A program made the translations under genes and the position numbers. The notes under the pieces were generated by a model. That model was not told where the DNA came from and did not search any database. It saw only the letters and a program-made list of their open reading frames with translations. Positions 1 through 10,534 of a stretch of DNA of 64,000 nucleotides are shown piece by piece. How positions within the stretch are numbered: the first letter of the stretch is position 1; every line of letters begins with the position of its first letter. Origin of the DNA: Nothopassalora personata (Eukaryota; Ascomycota; Dothideomycetes; Mycosphaerellales; Mycosphaerellaceae); contig CM066294.1 in assembly GCA_033816765.1 (NCBI GenBank), positions 2,976,001 through 3,040,000 of the forward strand. The letters are read 5' to 3'.

Positions 1-108
1 AGCAACATCTCAACACCGCAGCGCAGGCCGTGGTCAAGGAAGCGCTGTCTGTAATATCGCCATCTGTCCTGACCACCCATCATCCTTCAGCAAGCAGCAT
101 CGCACGCC

Positions 109-1298
109 ATGGCGAACAACAAGACAAAGAAGTCGGTCGATCTGAATGCTATGCTCAAAGAGCGTGAGTACTAGTCTCGATCGTACTTGAGAGCTGTACT
201 GATGCGTTACAGATCGCGAGAAGAACATCTTCGACACGAAGGCCAAGGAGATCTTCGGCAAGCGAGCGAAAGCTCCAGCCAACGCGCCTCGAGGCAAAGC
301 TGCACCTGGTGGTAGTCTCGCCAGCCGAATGGGCGTCAACAAGGTACGTAAAGCACGCGATATCAGCCCAGCACGCGCTGACACACTCAACAGCGCACCG
401 CCTCTCTCACTCGCTCGAACACTGCTCCGCCGCGCAACGTCCGTCCTCCGCCTCAAGCTCGACCACTGCCACAGACTCGACCATCAGCGCCGCAAGCTCC
501 CCGCGCACGAGACGTTACCTATCAGCAACCGGCTTCTGATCCACTTTTCGACGTTAAGAGCAACGGATATGCTGGATACGACGCACCTGCTGCAAATGGC
601 AATGGTAGTGGCGCGAGCATGAGCATAAGAGGCGCGGCTGGCCCTTTTGTGGTTCACGCAGCAAACTTCGCCCCAGGTACGACAGCAGCTGACATCGAGA
701 GCGTGATGCAAGAAATCGGCGGAGAGTGCTTCTGCAAGATTCTTGAGCTGCGACCAGCGGTGCTTGCACAGATGACTTTCACGGAAAGAGCTGGCGCTGA
801 AAAGGTCATCGGCACATTTAATGGCAAGAAGGTATGTAAAGTCGTCATCGAGTGTTCTGCACGGACTGACGCAGTCTTCAGGCTGATGGCCGCCAATTGC
901 ACGTCTACTGGCAAGGATCTGCCGCGACCCAACCTCAAGCGGAAGTTGAGGCACCCGTTGATGCCGTGATGGACGATAGCATGGACGTCGATGAGAATGC
1001 AGAATCACGAGAGGCCCAAGACCGCCTGCGTGAAGAACGTCGGGGAGGTCCAGACCGCAGACCGCGAGATGACTATCCCGCGTTACCCAGAGACAACCGT
1101 GGCTACCAAGACGACTACTATCGTGGCCCACGACGACCGGAGCCTGCATACCAAGACGGACGATATGGCGGCTACCAAGGCGGCCGCTCCGGTGGTGGTG
1201 GTGGTTATTACGGAGGCAGGTATCGCGACCAAGGCCGGATGTATTCTGATGGCATGCGACGAGGCGGCAGCGGTGGTGGTCAGAGCTACAGGCCATAG
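109..1298 (+). CDS. RNA-binding protein, one RRM and RGG-rich tail
   Basis: Four exons (109-163, 213-343, 394-831, 882-1298) joined by GT..AG introns in phase give 346 residues. The N-terminus (residues 1-62) is basic. Residues about 63-130 are Pro/Arg/Gln-rich and disordered. An RRM-like fold follows at about 144-225, recognised from the FVVHAANF strand, an ADIESVM helix, the QMTFTERAGAEKVI strand-helix and a final LHVYW strand. An acidic linker (MDDSMDVDE) leads into an Arg/Gly/Tyr-rich tail with GGYQGG and GGGGGYYGG. This layout is typical of nuclear mRNA-binding or export-adaptor proteins, but I cannot name the orthologue. The start is the first ATG, directly followed by a basic segment. 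After the TAG at 1296 the frame stays open for 36 acidic codons to 1409, so the C-terminus may be truncated. Confidence 0.8.
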
Positions 1299-2285
1299 GA
1301 TGGTAATTGTGATGATGATGACCAGCACGAGTCGATGGACAACGGCGAGCGCGATGGTGCTGACTTTTATGAGCATATGAATCCCGATCGGCGACAGCGC
1401 ATCGCATAGTGTAGATGCACGGACCGCTGCTCCAGGAAGATGAAGTCTCAAGAAGCGTACAAGAAGCTGAGGAACGTTGGCGGCGGCCCCAAGCATGTGC
1501 GTCGGGGCTGTCAGTGTAGACATTGGAGCGCTTTGTATGTAGTATTCCGAGCGGATCCGAATAAAATGTCTTTGACTTTCAGGCGTCTCACGTCTCGCCG
1601 GTCCATTCGACAAGCTACAGCGTGTTGACACGTGGGCAGGTTACGTTGCCACGGTAGCTCAATTGGCCGCAATCCTGGCATCTCTCATTCACCAGGCTGA
1701 CGATATGATGCTCCCACATGTCAAGACGCTGTACTTGACAAGCACGTGGCAGGGTCTCAGAAAGTGGTGTAGATGTGGAGCGAGGCGCATCGTGCCCAGA
1801 CATGTGGATAGATGCAAGATCCTCGTTCCATCTTCAACACTTCGAGCTCGAATACTGCGGCATGCGCATGCACCGCCCAAAAGCACATCACATCGTCGAG
1901 ATCTCAAAGCTGCGATTTTGACTTTCCTGGAGGTTGGTCGAGACGAATCAGCACGAAAGCCACTTGACGCCCTTGGACGAGGGACGTCAGCCACGCAACA
2001 CCTTATGTTTGCACACGATGCTTCTGGATGGACAATCTTGTCTATGCCAGCGATGTCCTGCGGCTCGACATGCAGGGCTTACCTACTCACGCATCTCCCA
2101 TGAATGCACCACGACTCCCTCAGGCAGCCACCACTGCCAGCGCGGACTCGGGACCTGGGAGTATAGCTAACAATTGTGTAGTGCGCACGGTACTGCACAG
2201 CAAGACTGTCGCCCCGCTCTTTGAGACGAGTTGTTTCGTTACTGGATCAAGTCATTCACGACTCACCATCCACATATTCACCAGG
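1299..2285. other. intergenic region
   Basis: No supported gene. Positions 1299-1409 continue the reading frame of the upstream RRM gene. The rest has only short open frames without family resemblance or codon bias. It holds the 3' end of the RRM gene and the promoter of the MFS gene. Confidence 0.5.
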
Positions 2286-3947
2286 ATGGACAGAGCTCTC
2301 AGCACATACAGAGCCTTCCGCTCTTCGAAGGCCCTGATTACCTTCACCGTGGCATACGCCGTCTTCACAGATCAGTTCCTCTTCGCAGCCATAATACCAG
2401 TGGCACCGTTTTCATTACACACACAAATCGGGATACCCGCTGACAAAGTCCAATTCTGGACCGCCAGTCTACTCGCAGTCTTCGGCATCGCAGCTTTCGT
2501 CACTTCAGCACCATGGGGCTGGTACACAGACCGGAGCTCGTCACGACGGTTGCCTTTCGGCATCGGACTGATGATTTTGCTGGGAGCGACGCTTATGCTC
2601 TGGTTCGGGAGCCACATCGCGGCACAGATCATGGGACGTCTACTGCAGGGCTTCTCGAGTACTGTTGTATGGACTACGGGTCTGGCGGTGTTGGTTGATA
2701 CTGTTGGTCAGGCACGTATTGGGGAGTATATGGGGTATGTTGGGATTGCACTCAACATGGGTAGCCTCATAGCCCCACTGCTTGGTGGCATTGTCTACCA
2801 GAGTGCCGGCTACAATGCCGTCTTCGGCATGATCGTTGGTGTGATCGGGCTCGACATCTTGTTGAGACTCGTCATGAAAGAAAAGAGCGCTGCCGTGGAA
2901 GAGGTTGTCGTGCAAGAAGTAACCACAGAGACGGATCTAGAAGCCGGCAAGTCTGAAAGGAAGACTTCGGTCATCACCGTATCCCCCGGCAGAGCAGACA
3001 CAATGGACTCCGTAACCGCCGCCGGCACGACCTCACCCCGCCGCGTAAGTGGAAGAACCATGTCGTTCTCCAGCAGACGGCCCAGCGACGGCCCAGCATC
3101 CCCCATCGCCACCGTCCTCCAGACCTGGAAAGCCACCGTTGCCAAAACGTTAGACTCCCCCCTCCAAGCCGTCGACGAGAATTTCAGCGCAGAAAGCACC
3201 ACATTCTCCACATCCATCGGCCTCAACAACAATCTCCAAGCCTGTCCCCTCCACTACAGCGTCCCACCCGGAACCCCAAAGGCATCAAAACTGCCCCGCG
3301 TTCTCCGCCTCCTCTGCTCACTCCGCATGGCAATAACTCTCTGGTCCGTCCTGGTCCTCGCAGGCACTTTCTCCGGCTTCCAAGCAACCCTCCCGCTCTT
3401 CGTCAGCGATACTTTCACCTGGAACGCCACAGGCGGCGGTCTAGTCTTCCTCCCTCTGAGTGCTCCCGCTCTCGTCGGTCCCGTCGTCGGGAAACTGCAA
3501 GACCGCTTCGCGGGCTCAGGCAGGTGGTTTGCGACTGCTGGATTTACTTTTCTGTCCATCGCACTGATTCTGCTGAGACTTGTGAGCCATAATACGATGG
3601 GCCAGAAAGTGCTCCTAATGGTCTTACTTACGACGATTGGAGCTTGCATGCCATTGACGCTGGAGCCGCTGTTTGTGGAGATTATTCACGAGGCTGATTT
3701 GCTGGATTTGAAGGAGAGGGAAGCGGGTGTTGTGAGAGTTGGTGGCGCGGGATCTTATGGGCAGGCTAATGCGTTGTTTAACATGGCGTGGGCAGGGGGT
3801 TGTGCGATTGGGCCGGTCTTGGCGGGGTTGATGATTGAGCATGTTGGGTGGAAGGTTATGACGATGACGTTGGGGTTGGTTAGTGGGGTTACGGCGGTGC
3901 TGGTTGTGTGTTGGTATGGTGGGTGGGTGTTCGGAGAGAAGGAGTGA
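2286..3947 (+). CDS. MFS transporter, DHA1 (drug:H+ antiporter / vesicular amine-like) type
   Basis: An intronless frame of 553 residues. About 12 membrane segments are visible in two groups of six. The cytoplasmic motif A after TM2 reads WGWYTDRSSSRR. The TM5 region has GIALNMGSLIAPLLGG, the motif C-like signature of antiporters. A long hydrophilic central loop (about residues 200-345) is rich in Ser, Thr and Pro and separates the halves. The frame is open further upstream to 2028, but that extension is hydrophilic and low-complexity. The ATG at 2286 directly precedes the first membrane segment and is the better start. The family exports organic cations, drugs or metabolites at the plasma or vacuolar membrane; the substrate here is unknown. 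Confidence 0.85.
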   Translation: MDRALSTYRAFRSSKALITFTVAYAVFTDQFLFAAIIPVAPFSLHTQIGIPADKVQFWTASLLAVFGIAAFVTSAPWGWYTDRSSSRRLPFGIGLMILLGATLMLWFGSHIAAQIMGRLLQGFSSTVVWTTGLAVLVDTVGQARIGEYMGYVGIALNMGSLIAPLLGGIVYQSAGYNAVFGMIVGVIGLDILLRLVMKEKSAAVEEVVVQEVTTETDLEAGKSERKTSVITVSPGRADTMDSVTAAGTTSPRRVSGRTMSFSSRRPSDGPASPIATVLQTWKATVAKTLDSPLQAVDENFSAESTTFSTSIGLNNNLQACPLHYSVPPGTPKASKLPRVLRLLCSLRMAITLWSVLVLAGTFSGFQATLPLFVSDTFTWNATGGGLVFLPLSAPALVGPVVGKLQDRFAGSGRWFATAGFTFLSIALILLRLVSHNTMGQKVLLMVLLTTIGACMPLTLEPLFVEIIHEADLLDLKEREAGVVRVGGAGSYGQANALFNMAWAGGCAIGPVLAGLMIEHVGWKVMTMTLGLVSGVTAVLVVCWYGGWVFGEKE

Positions 3948-4322
3948 TGAGATAGGTTGTGATTGCGGCCTATTTTGGTTGGGATTGATAGCGTTTGAGC
4001 GACGGAGAAAAGTATTGTAAAGGATAACAATATTGGTTGGTAACGACCGAGGGAAATGTAATACAATGGATACAAGTCATTCACCATAATGGCTTGCGCA
4101 TCTTCCACTTGCTCAACTTATTATGGCTCTCTACCGTTCTCAAATGAAGTGCCGAAGGCTCTCCACCTGAGCTCCATCAGCTTCACTCGTAAAATTCCTG
4201 AACGCCGGTCACGCCGCATCAAAGCGCGATCAATATGGATGCCTGGAAGCATTCGAGCCATGTAATCCCGATCCTCCTACTGCCATCCGCCCTTCCGCCT
4301 TCCGCTCGCAAAACGACCAACC
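3948..4322. other. intergenic region
   Basis: Holds the 3' end of the MFS gene and the upstream region of the broken GNAT gene. No other feature seen. Confidence 0.5.
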
Positions 4323-5149
4323 ATGTCCTCCACCACCACCATCTCCGTCCTCATATCCCCCTGCCAACCATCCGACCTTCCAAAAGTGACAGAAGGTGCA
4401 ATCTCCTCTTTCTCTCAAGACAACCTCTTCGCCTCCGCATTCCCAGCAAACATGACAAGACATCAGAGAGGAGAACACTACCAGTACCACTTGTGGCGGA
4501 TACCGAAAGCCGCAGAGAACCCGAATACGCACTGATTGAAAGCTGTTGATGAGGGAAGTGGAGAGGCGACGGGGGTTTGTGCTTGGATGAGGCCTGAAGC
4601 TCTCGGCAGGGCTGAGCAGCGTGGGAAGAAAGGTGGGAAGAAAGGTGGGAAGAAAGGTGGGAAGAAAGGTGGGAAGGTGAAGAGGATGGAGAGGAAGGAG
4701 GATTCGGTGATGGCGGCTATGGGGACATGCCGACATTCAGCAGGAAAGAGGTTTTTCGAGGAGTTTGGTGTGAAGATGAAGGGTTTGAAGGAGGAGGTCG
4801 GCTTGAAGGAGAGGGTGGATTTTTCGGTGTAGTTGTTACTCTCCTTCTCGTCTTGTTCTGTGATTTCGCGCTCACGGGCGTCTACAATGTTTAAGCTGAC
4901 GGCGCACAAGACCTAGCAACCATGAGCGTCGATCCCACGTACCAAGGTCGTGGCGTCGGAAGCCAATTGCTCAAGCATGGGTTGGCTTAAGACGTGAACA
5001 AGGACGGTCGGAAGTGCCATCTCGAATCGTCACCAGCTGGTGCCAGCCTGTACAGACGCCATGGCTTCGAAGATCGAGCTGTCGCTGAGCTCACGGATGG
5101 CAGGTACAAGACCATAGCGATGCTGCGAGCAGCGCGAGGTCAAAAATGA
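4323..5149 (+). pseudogene. GNAT-family N-acetyltransferase, degenerate
   Basis: The 5' part (from ATG 4323) reads like the N-terminus of a fungal GNAT, with YQYHLWRIPKAAENPNT. It then meets an in-frame TGA at 4533, after which the same frame continues coherently (LKAVDEGSGEATGVCAWMRPE) to a TAG at 4830. The acetyl-CoA-binding motif A follows in another frame at about 4907-4987 as SVDPTYQGRGVGSQLLKHG, the Q/R-x-x-G-x-G/A signature. It is interrupted by a TAA at 4988, after which the C-terminus (ESSPAGASLYRRHGFED) continues to TGA 5147-5149. An intron may explain the frame change near 4830-4905, but not the two internal stops. A 12-bp repeat coding GKKG is expanded in the middle. The 3' end lies 12 bp from the convergent NDUFAF7 gene. 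Confidence 0.75.
4620..4676 (+). repeat. 12-bp coding minisatellite (GKKG)n
   Basis: About four to five copies of the unit gtgggaagaaag lie in the middle of the degenerate GNAT gene and add a Lys/Gly-rich insert. Slippage expansion in a gene no longer under selection is the likely reading. Confidence 0.85.
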
Positions 5150-5161
5150 TCGAAGGCTTCT

Positions 5162-6866
5162 TCAGAGCGTAACGTCGCCACCAAAGCCGACCGGTCTTCT
5201 TCGAGGTTGACCTTCGACTGGAGGCTTGTACGGGACGATGGCCAGCACTTGGTATAGACGTCCCATGCCCTGCGGACTGACATCCACGAGGCGTTTCCAG
5301 CCACTTTCGATGCGCTTGACCAGTTCGGTCAGTTCGCTCTTGTCTTTACTTCTGGAGCCTGAGCGTTCTTTGTCGACGGCTTTTTGAACCAGTTGAGCTG
5401 CGCGCTCTTCGATACCCATGGCAGTCAAGAAGCGAGCCTGGTCAACAGGGCCATGAACCTCGACGCCCGGCGATGAGTTGATGGCTGCCTCGGCTAACGC
5501 CATGAAGTCAACATCTGCGCTGACATCCGTTGCGCCAGCTGCTTCGAAGGGCGAGACCCGCTGGTGTTGGCGTATACCGCGTAGGGAATTGACAGGTATG
5601 GTGGCGGGAGGTCCATAGTCAATGATTATCGCAGCGCCAGACGGCTCTGCTTTCTTTAAAGGAATCTCGTGCGGACCGGAATTGATATTCCGCCCAGAGA
5701 TAGCTGCTCTAGGCTTTGATGCTGCATCGAAGTCTTGTGGGTTTGAGCCGCCTAACCGTATCGCGAAGTCGCGAACATATGCTTGACTTTCTGGACTGAT
5801 TTCGATCGTGGCTCCATCGGTATCTTTGAGCGCTGTATATCGAGGCGACATCTCCGGCAGGTACATCGAATGTGGCGTCTGTGTACGTGATATGGAAAGC
5901 TCGAACTCCGGTTCTCCTTCCTTCAATCGATGCGGCGGCTTTGGCGACACCAGTAACTCTCGCCACTGGCTGCTGGATGGTTGACCTCGTTGTGCCTTGA
6001 TCGGGCCTGTCGGTGTCTGTATAGGCTTGTCCTGTTCTGCTGGTGGCAGTTTCGTGGCCTGGAAGATGTGAATTGGGAGAGCATCGAAGAACTCATGTGC
6101 AATGATGAACGGCGTCTTATTGGCTTCGCGTGGTACGAAGCGAACGTCTTCTGTCCAGATAATCTTCAGATCTGGAGAGTGTCGACTTATGCTCTCCCAT
6201 CCTACCTCGCTCTTCTCATACGCAGTGTCGCCACAGAGCAGCTTGCACTGTGCCTGTCGCAGTGGTTCACTTGCTTCGACAAGGTACACTGCCTCGATGG
6301 CCTTTGCTAGTGCTGGAAAGTTCCGAATTGTCTGTCAAGGGCAGTTAGAGGATATGCATCAAATCAATGTAATGCAGCACTCTTACCCGGAGCATGTCAT
6401 CCATTAGCGTTCCTCTCCCAGGCCCTACTTCCATCAGGTATACACCCTCACTTTTCTTGCCTTGGGCCATCCATTCTGCCACCACCCATAGTCCAATGAG
6501 CTCACCAAAGATCTGGCTAATCTCTGGCGATGTCACAAAGTCTCCTTTGGCTCCGAATGGATCACGCTCTGAGCCAAGTGCTCCTGTGTAATAGCCTCCA
6601 AGGTCAGATGTGAGGACTTGTCGCATGTAAGAGGCTACGGGAAGCGGTCCAGTCGTCTAGCATCTCGTCAACGGATGGATCGATGGGGTTCGTGGTTTAA
6701 TTCGTACTGTGATGGCTTCAGCCAGCTGCTTCGCCAGTGGAGTCGACCATTTGTGGCCATCGTCGGTCGAGCTGCTTCGAACACCAGAGACTCGACATGA
6801 TGAATCTATCGATCGATGTACATTTCGTGACAGCTGCCGGGCTGTACGCGACAGACTGCTTCGCAT
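5162..6866 (-). CDS. NDUFAF7: mitochondrial complex I assembly methyltransferase (NDUFAF7 / MidA family)
   Basis: Three exons (6866-6708, 6656-6387, 6331-5162) give 532 residues. The first about 35 are Arg/Ser-rich without acidic residues, as in a mitochondrial presequence. The body is the SAM-dependent methyltransferase family PF02636: [18 protein letters not shown], then SAM motif I in [17 protein letters not shown] (about residues 128-143), then [15 protein letters not shown], and IIIDYGPP further on. The human member symmetrically dimethylates an arginine of NDUFS2 early in complex I assembly. Fungal proteins are longer than the human 441 residues because of inserts such as the basic stretch at about 270. 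All introns are GT..AG and in phase. Orthology is clear from the motif order. Confidence 0.93.
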
Positions 6867-7167
6867 TATAGGAAGATGTAGTGCATTGGATGAAGAAGTA
6901 AAGGTAAATCAACACCGCTGTCTTTAGACTGAGCCCTTGGAACTTGATGCTTCTCATGAAAATTTGAGCGAGCTCTCAGTAATATTCATGGACATCCTTG
7001 ACTCGTATTCGCGGAATCTCGACGTGCAGCTGCCAGTCCGAGCTCTCAAGCTTCAACTCCGGAGCAACTTCTTCTGGTGCGCTCTCCAAGGACAACATCT
7101 CCACGGACAACATCTCCACCAAGACCATGAGGATAACACATATATAACTCACCGACATCCTTCCATA
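6867..7167. promoter_or_regulatory. divergent promoter region between NDUFAF7 and the RNPS1-like gene
   Basis: 301 bp shared between two divergently transcribed genes. The frame upstream of ATG 7168 is open back to 6937, but that stretch is not RS-like and is taken as 5' UTR. No specific binding site is claimed. Confidence 0.5.
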
Positions 7168-8133
7168 ATGCCCGACCGACGCAGCAACTCTCGTGGCCGC
7201 TCGCGCACCCCAACACCACCCGCGACTGCTGCAGAATCACGCGGCGACAACAACGCTCCCGTCCTCAATGGCAGCGGCATCAAGTCTCGCACGCCTTCAC
7301 GCACACCCTCGCGCCAAAGCAACAGCTACTCCCGCAGTCGATCACCACGAGGCCGCTCTCGCAGCGCCAGCAGGTCCACCTCTCGCAGCAGGAGCCCTTC
7401 TGGCAGCCCGAATCGTCCCCGATCCGCCAAAATTGTCATCGAAAAGCTCACCAAGAACGTGAATGTCTCTCACCTGCGCGAGATTTTCAGCACATACGGC
7501 GAAATCCAAGACCTCGAGATGCCAATGAATAAGCATTTCATGACAAACCGGGGAATCGCATACGTCTTGTACTCACAGCCTTCGTACGCGGAAAGTGCGA
7601 TTGCGAATATGCACGAGGCGCAGCTGGATGGAGCATTGATCTCTGTCAGCATAGTACTGCCACGTCGGAGGTTCAGCAGAAGTCCACCACCAATGAGGCC
7701 ACCCCCTAACAGATTTGGTGAGCCACACCGGCACCGTGACGGAGGCCCGCCTCAGAGACCGCCGCTAGGTGGAGGAGGAGGATACGGAAGGCCACCGCCG
7801 CCAGGCAGAGGTTCGCCAAGCTATGGTGGTGGAGGACGAGGTGGCAGAAGGATGAGCCCAGGACCGCGATACGGCGGGCGAGGAGGAGGTGGAGGTTACA
7901 GGGATCGCTACGACGACCGGGACAGCTACAGGCCGCGAGGAGAGTCAAGGAGCTGGAGCCCGCCCAGAAGAGGTGGTAGCCCACCAAGGAGAACGAGAAG
8001 CCCAAGTTACAGTCGCAGCCCGCCTCCACGACGTGATCATGGCGGCAGAAGGCGACGCAGCCCAAGCTACTCAAGCGAGAGTCGAAGCTGGAGTCGTAGT
8101 CCTAGCCGAGACCGTCGGGGTGGTAGAAGATAG
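7168..8133 (+). CDS. RNPS1-like SR-related splicing / exon-junction protein
   Basis: A single exon of 321 residues. Residues 1-85 are an RS-type domain (SRSRSPRGRSRSASRS). One RRM spans about 90-168 with IVIEKLTKNVNVSHLREIFSTYG and GIAYVLYSQPSYAESAIANM. A Pro-rich linker, Gly-rich stretches and a second RS domain follow. An RRM opening with I.KLTKNV..HL.EIFSTYG between RS domains matches RNPS1, the RRM subunit of the ASAP/PSAP complexes that joins splicing to exon-junction function in the nucleus. The TAG at 8131-8133 (AGA-TAG-ACG) is followed by 120 further codons in the same frame, to a TAG just after 8496, which are again RS-rich (RRRRSPSYSSDSRSRSRS) before drifting. The stop is therefore either a truncation or is bypassed. 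Confidence 0.85.
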   Translation: MPDRRSNSRGRSRTPTPPATAAESRGDNNAPVLNGSGIKSRTPSRTPSRQSNSYSRSRSPRGRSRSASRSTSRSRSPSGSPNRPRSAKIVIEKLTKNVNVSHLREIFSTYGEIQDLEMPMNKHFMTNRGIAYVLYSQPSYAESAIANMHEAQLDGALISVSIVLPRRRFSRSPPPMRPPPNRFGEPHRHRDGGPPQRPPLGGGGGYGRPPPPGRGSPSYGGGGRGGRRMSPGPRYGGRGGGGGYRDRYDDRDSYRPRGESRSWSPPRRGGSPPRRTRSPSYSRSPPPRRDHGGRRRRSPSYSSESRSWSRSPSRDRRGGRR

Positions 8134-8634
8134 ACGAACTCACCTCAACGACGGAATTTGCGGAGAAGACGCAGTCCGAGCTACTCGAGCGACAGTCGGA
8201 GCAGGAGTCGCAGCGTTCGCAGACGTCGCCGTGAAGGGTTGCAACCAGTGGACTCGCCCCAAGAACAAGACTTTGGAAGTGACCGGCGACATAAACGGCG
8301 ACACCAAGCCTCAAGCGACAGTCAACGCAAGCGCCGCATGCATGGGCACGGCAGAGCAGGGTCCGCAAACCCGCCTCCACGACGCCATAGCAGCTCTTTC
8401 AGGCCAAATCACGATATGTCCGGCCAATCAAACAGCAGCTCGAACAGCATCTCAAGTGACAGCGTCAGCAGAGGCCGTCGTGGTGAGAGGAGATAGTCGA
8501 CTTCGCCTTGCCCACAGGCCATTGCGGTCGAACTTTCACATGAATATGGCAGCACTGGTCTATCAAGCCCTGACCGCACTATTCAACCACCTGCAGTATA
8601 CGACTATACCACAAGATGATTCTTCTGCTGCCAG

Positions 8635-8919
8635 ATCCGCTTCGAAGCCTCAGACGGAAGCCTAATCGCACACAAGACCGAGACACGCGATACCAATGGC
8701 AACTTGTGGACCCACCATAGCCATGTGTCTGTCAATGAGGCCGCCATCATCGATACTGTCAGATACGTGAGGGATGCCTACTGGCACAACGAAGCCGGGC
8801 AAGGTCCGTTTCTGTCAGATTCATTTGCGCAGGAATTAGGTCTCGACTATGGCAAGGAACTGGTTGATGACTTTACGTACCAACAGGAGCGAGATGTGAT
8901 TGGGACAATCTCACCGTGA
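8635..8919 (+). CDS. possible terminal exon of an unrecognised gene
   Basis: A coherent frame starts after a good acceptor (ctgctgccag) and reads IRFEASDGSLIAHKTETRD, then WTHHSH, DTVRYVRDAYWHNEAG and LGLDYGKELVDDFTYQQERD before TGA. Its amino-acid composition looks like a real protein, but I found no upstream exon that joins cleanly and no family I know. It could also be the remnant of a decayed gene between the RNPS1-like gene and profilin. Confidence 0.3.
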   Translation: MRFEASDGSLIAHKTETRDTNGNLWTHHSHVSVNEAAIIDTVRYVRDAYWHNEAGQGPFLSDSFAQELGLDYGKELVDDFTYQQERDVIGTISP

Positions 8920-9347
8920 TGGGACTTCGTACGTCGCCGAGACTGGTGCCATTGTCTACATCAACCAGATAAGACAAAACCTGTGCGAATAGAGAAGACA
9001 TTGTGTAAACCAGAAAGCCGTCCTGTACGCATGAGCAACAATTTTGAATTTCTTCGCCCCTATATGTATGCTACGTCCCATGCCACATATGCAAACGCTT
9101 GCCTTCTGTCGGAAGATAAGCAGAACAAGCACATCCCTTCATCCGAGATCGGGGCACTCTTGCTAAAAGTAACGCCAGCTAGTGAAGTCTTCTTGTCTTC
9201 TGTTGTCGTGGTTCACATATGCACATGGATCTTCTCTTCTCGATACACAGCCGTGTGTCTCATGCTCTTGCCGTCTCGTCGTATGATGCGGTCATCGGTC
9301 GGCGGAGATCGTCGAAGTTGTCGTAGGCTACCCTCGTGCATCATCGC
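8920..9347. other. intergenic region
   Basis: Lies between a doubtful exon and the 3' end of profilin. Nothing recognisable seen. Confidence 0.4.
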
Positions 9348-9995
9348 CTAGTATCCCACCTTGATCAAATAATCCCCCAATTGCTCCACCGTGTTCGCCG
9401 CAGCACCGGGCTGCACACTCTCCGGATAATGCGCCACCAAAATCGCCTGCGTAGTCTTGACAATCACAACGCCTTCCCGTCCCTATGTTTCCCAAGTCAG
9501 CGACTGATCAAGAGCACAGCCCCTCCATCCCAATTTCTCATCTTTGCCCCATAAGATCCCGCTCTTCTTCCTTACTTCCGTTACCGAGTCAGACTGCAAG
9601 TGTGAACTCACCTTCTTTCCGTAGATACTTCGGTCGTCGGCTTTGAGGACGACGTATTTCTCGCCGGCGATGTGAAGGCCTGTGGATTGGACTTGTTTTA
9701 CGTCGGCGGTGTCTTTGTAGGCTGTGACGATTTCGGCCATTTCTTGCGGGGAGACTTGGAAGCCGGCGGAGGTGGCCCAGACGCTGTCGCCGGCGGCGCT
9801 GAAGATGGCGGCTTTGTCGACGTTGCCGGTGGCGACGAGGCTGTGGGGATTAGCGTCGTGGATTGAGGATCGAGGGGGAGGGAGGAGGGAGGTACCTGGT
9901 GTCGACATATGCTGTGAGAGGGTGCATTAGCTGCTGTTCTCGAGTGGTGTTGTGTTTGGGTTGCGCCTGGGAGATGACATACCTTGCCAAGACAT
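9348..9995 (-). CDS. PFY1: profilin
   Basis: Four exons (9995-9983, 9911-9896, 9840-9612, 9482-9348) give exactly 130 residues, the usual profilin length. The N-terminus MSWQAYVDTSLV is the hallmark actin/poly-proline-binding start, assembled from a 13-nt first exon, a 16-nt micro-exon and the third exon. The body includes [12 protein letters not shown] and the C-terminal half [33 protein letters not shown] and [14 protein letters not shown]. Profilin binds G-actin, poly-Pro segments of formins and phosphoinositides in the cytosol. All introns are GT..AG and in phase. The tiny 5' exons mean a simple gene finder would miss the N-terminus. Confidence 0.97.
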
Positions 9996-10534
9996 GGTTG
10001 CGGTGATGTGTGGTGTTGTGGTGTGAGGGAAGGGCGTTGCAATCAGGGCGTGGTGAGGTAGGTTAGTGTTCGTGGGGTCAAGAAGTGTTTGGTGCTTGAT
10101 GTGTGTGTGTCAAGAAAGTTACAGCAGTGCAGTTATTCTTCTGGTTGAATTACTGTCCGGCACGGACTTGACGGGCATCGGCGGGGGGGTAAACTCGTTT
10201 GGTGGGGGTTGACGTGACCGCCACTTCGCACCACGTTTCGTATTCACCTTCGCTCATCAAGTCTCACCAACATGTCGTTGAAGCTGTCTATCGAAAGCTT
10301 GGTCACGGAATTTACTTGTTGCTTTCAGAAACATACCATCGAAGCACAAGGTCGCGAAGTGATTATCACCAGAAAGACGGCGCCGAGTAGTGCTATGTAC
10401 CATGTGAAGACCCAGGTCTCTGCGCTTTTTGAGATTCATGTCTAGTCGGAGTGGTTCTCTGTAGGTGATACGCTTTTCTTTCTCGTGCAGATCGCCGTTG
10501 CGAGAGTCACCAGACGTAAGTCCAGCTTCAAGGA
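9996..10534. other. intergenic region
   Basis: Holds the promoter of profilin and the 3' flank of the F-box-like pseudogene, with a short TG-rich run near 10100. A 57-codon ATG frame at 10272-10445 has no supporting evidence and is not called. Confidence 0.4.

Noticed and set aside
1640..1720. tRNA-like A box (ggtagctcaattgg)
   Set aside because: No B box or T arm follows and no acceptor stem pairs.
10272..10445. 57-codon ATG frame
   Set aside because: No family resemblance, no neighbours supporting it, and length within chance expectation.
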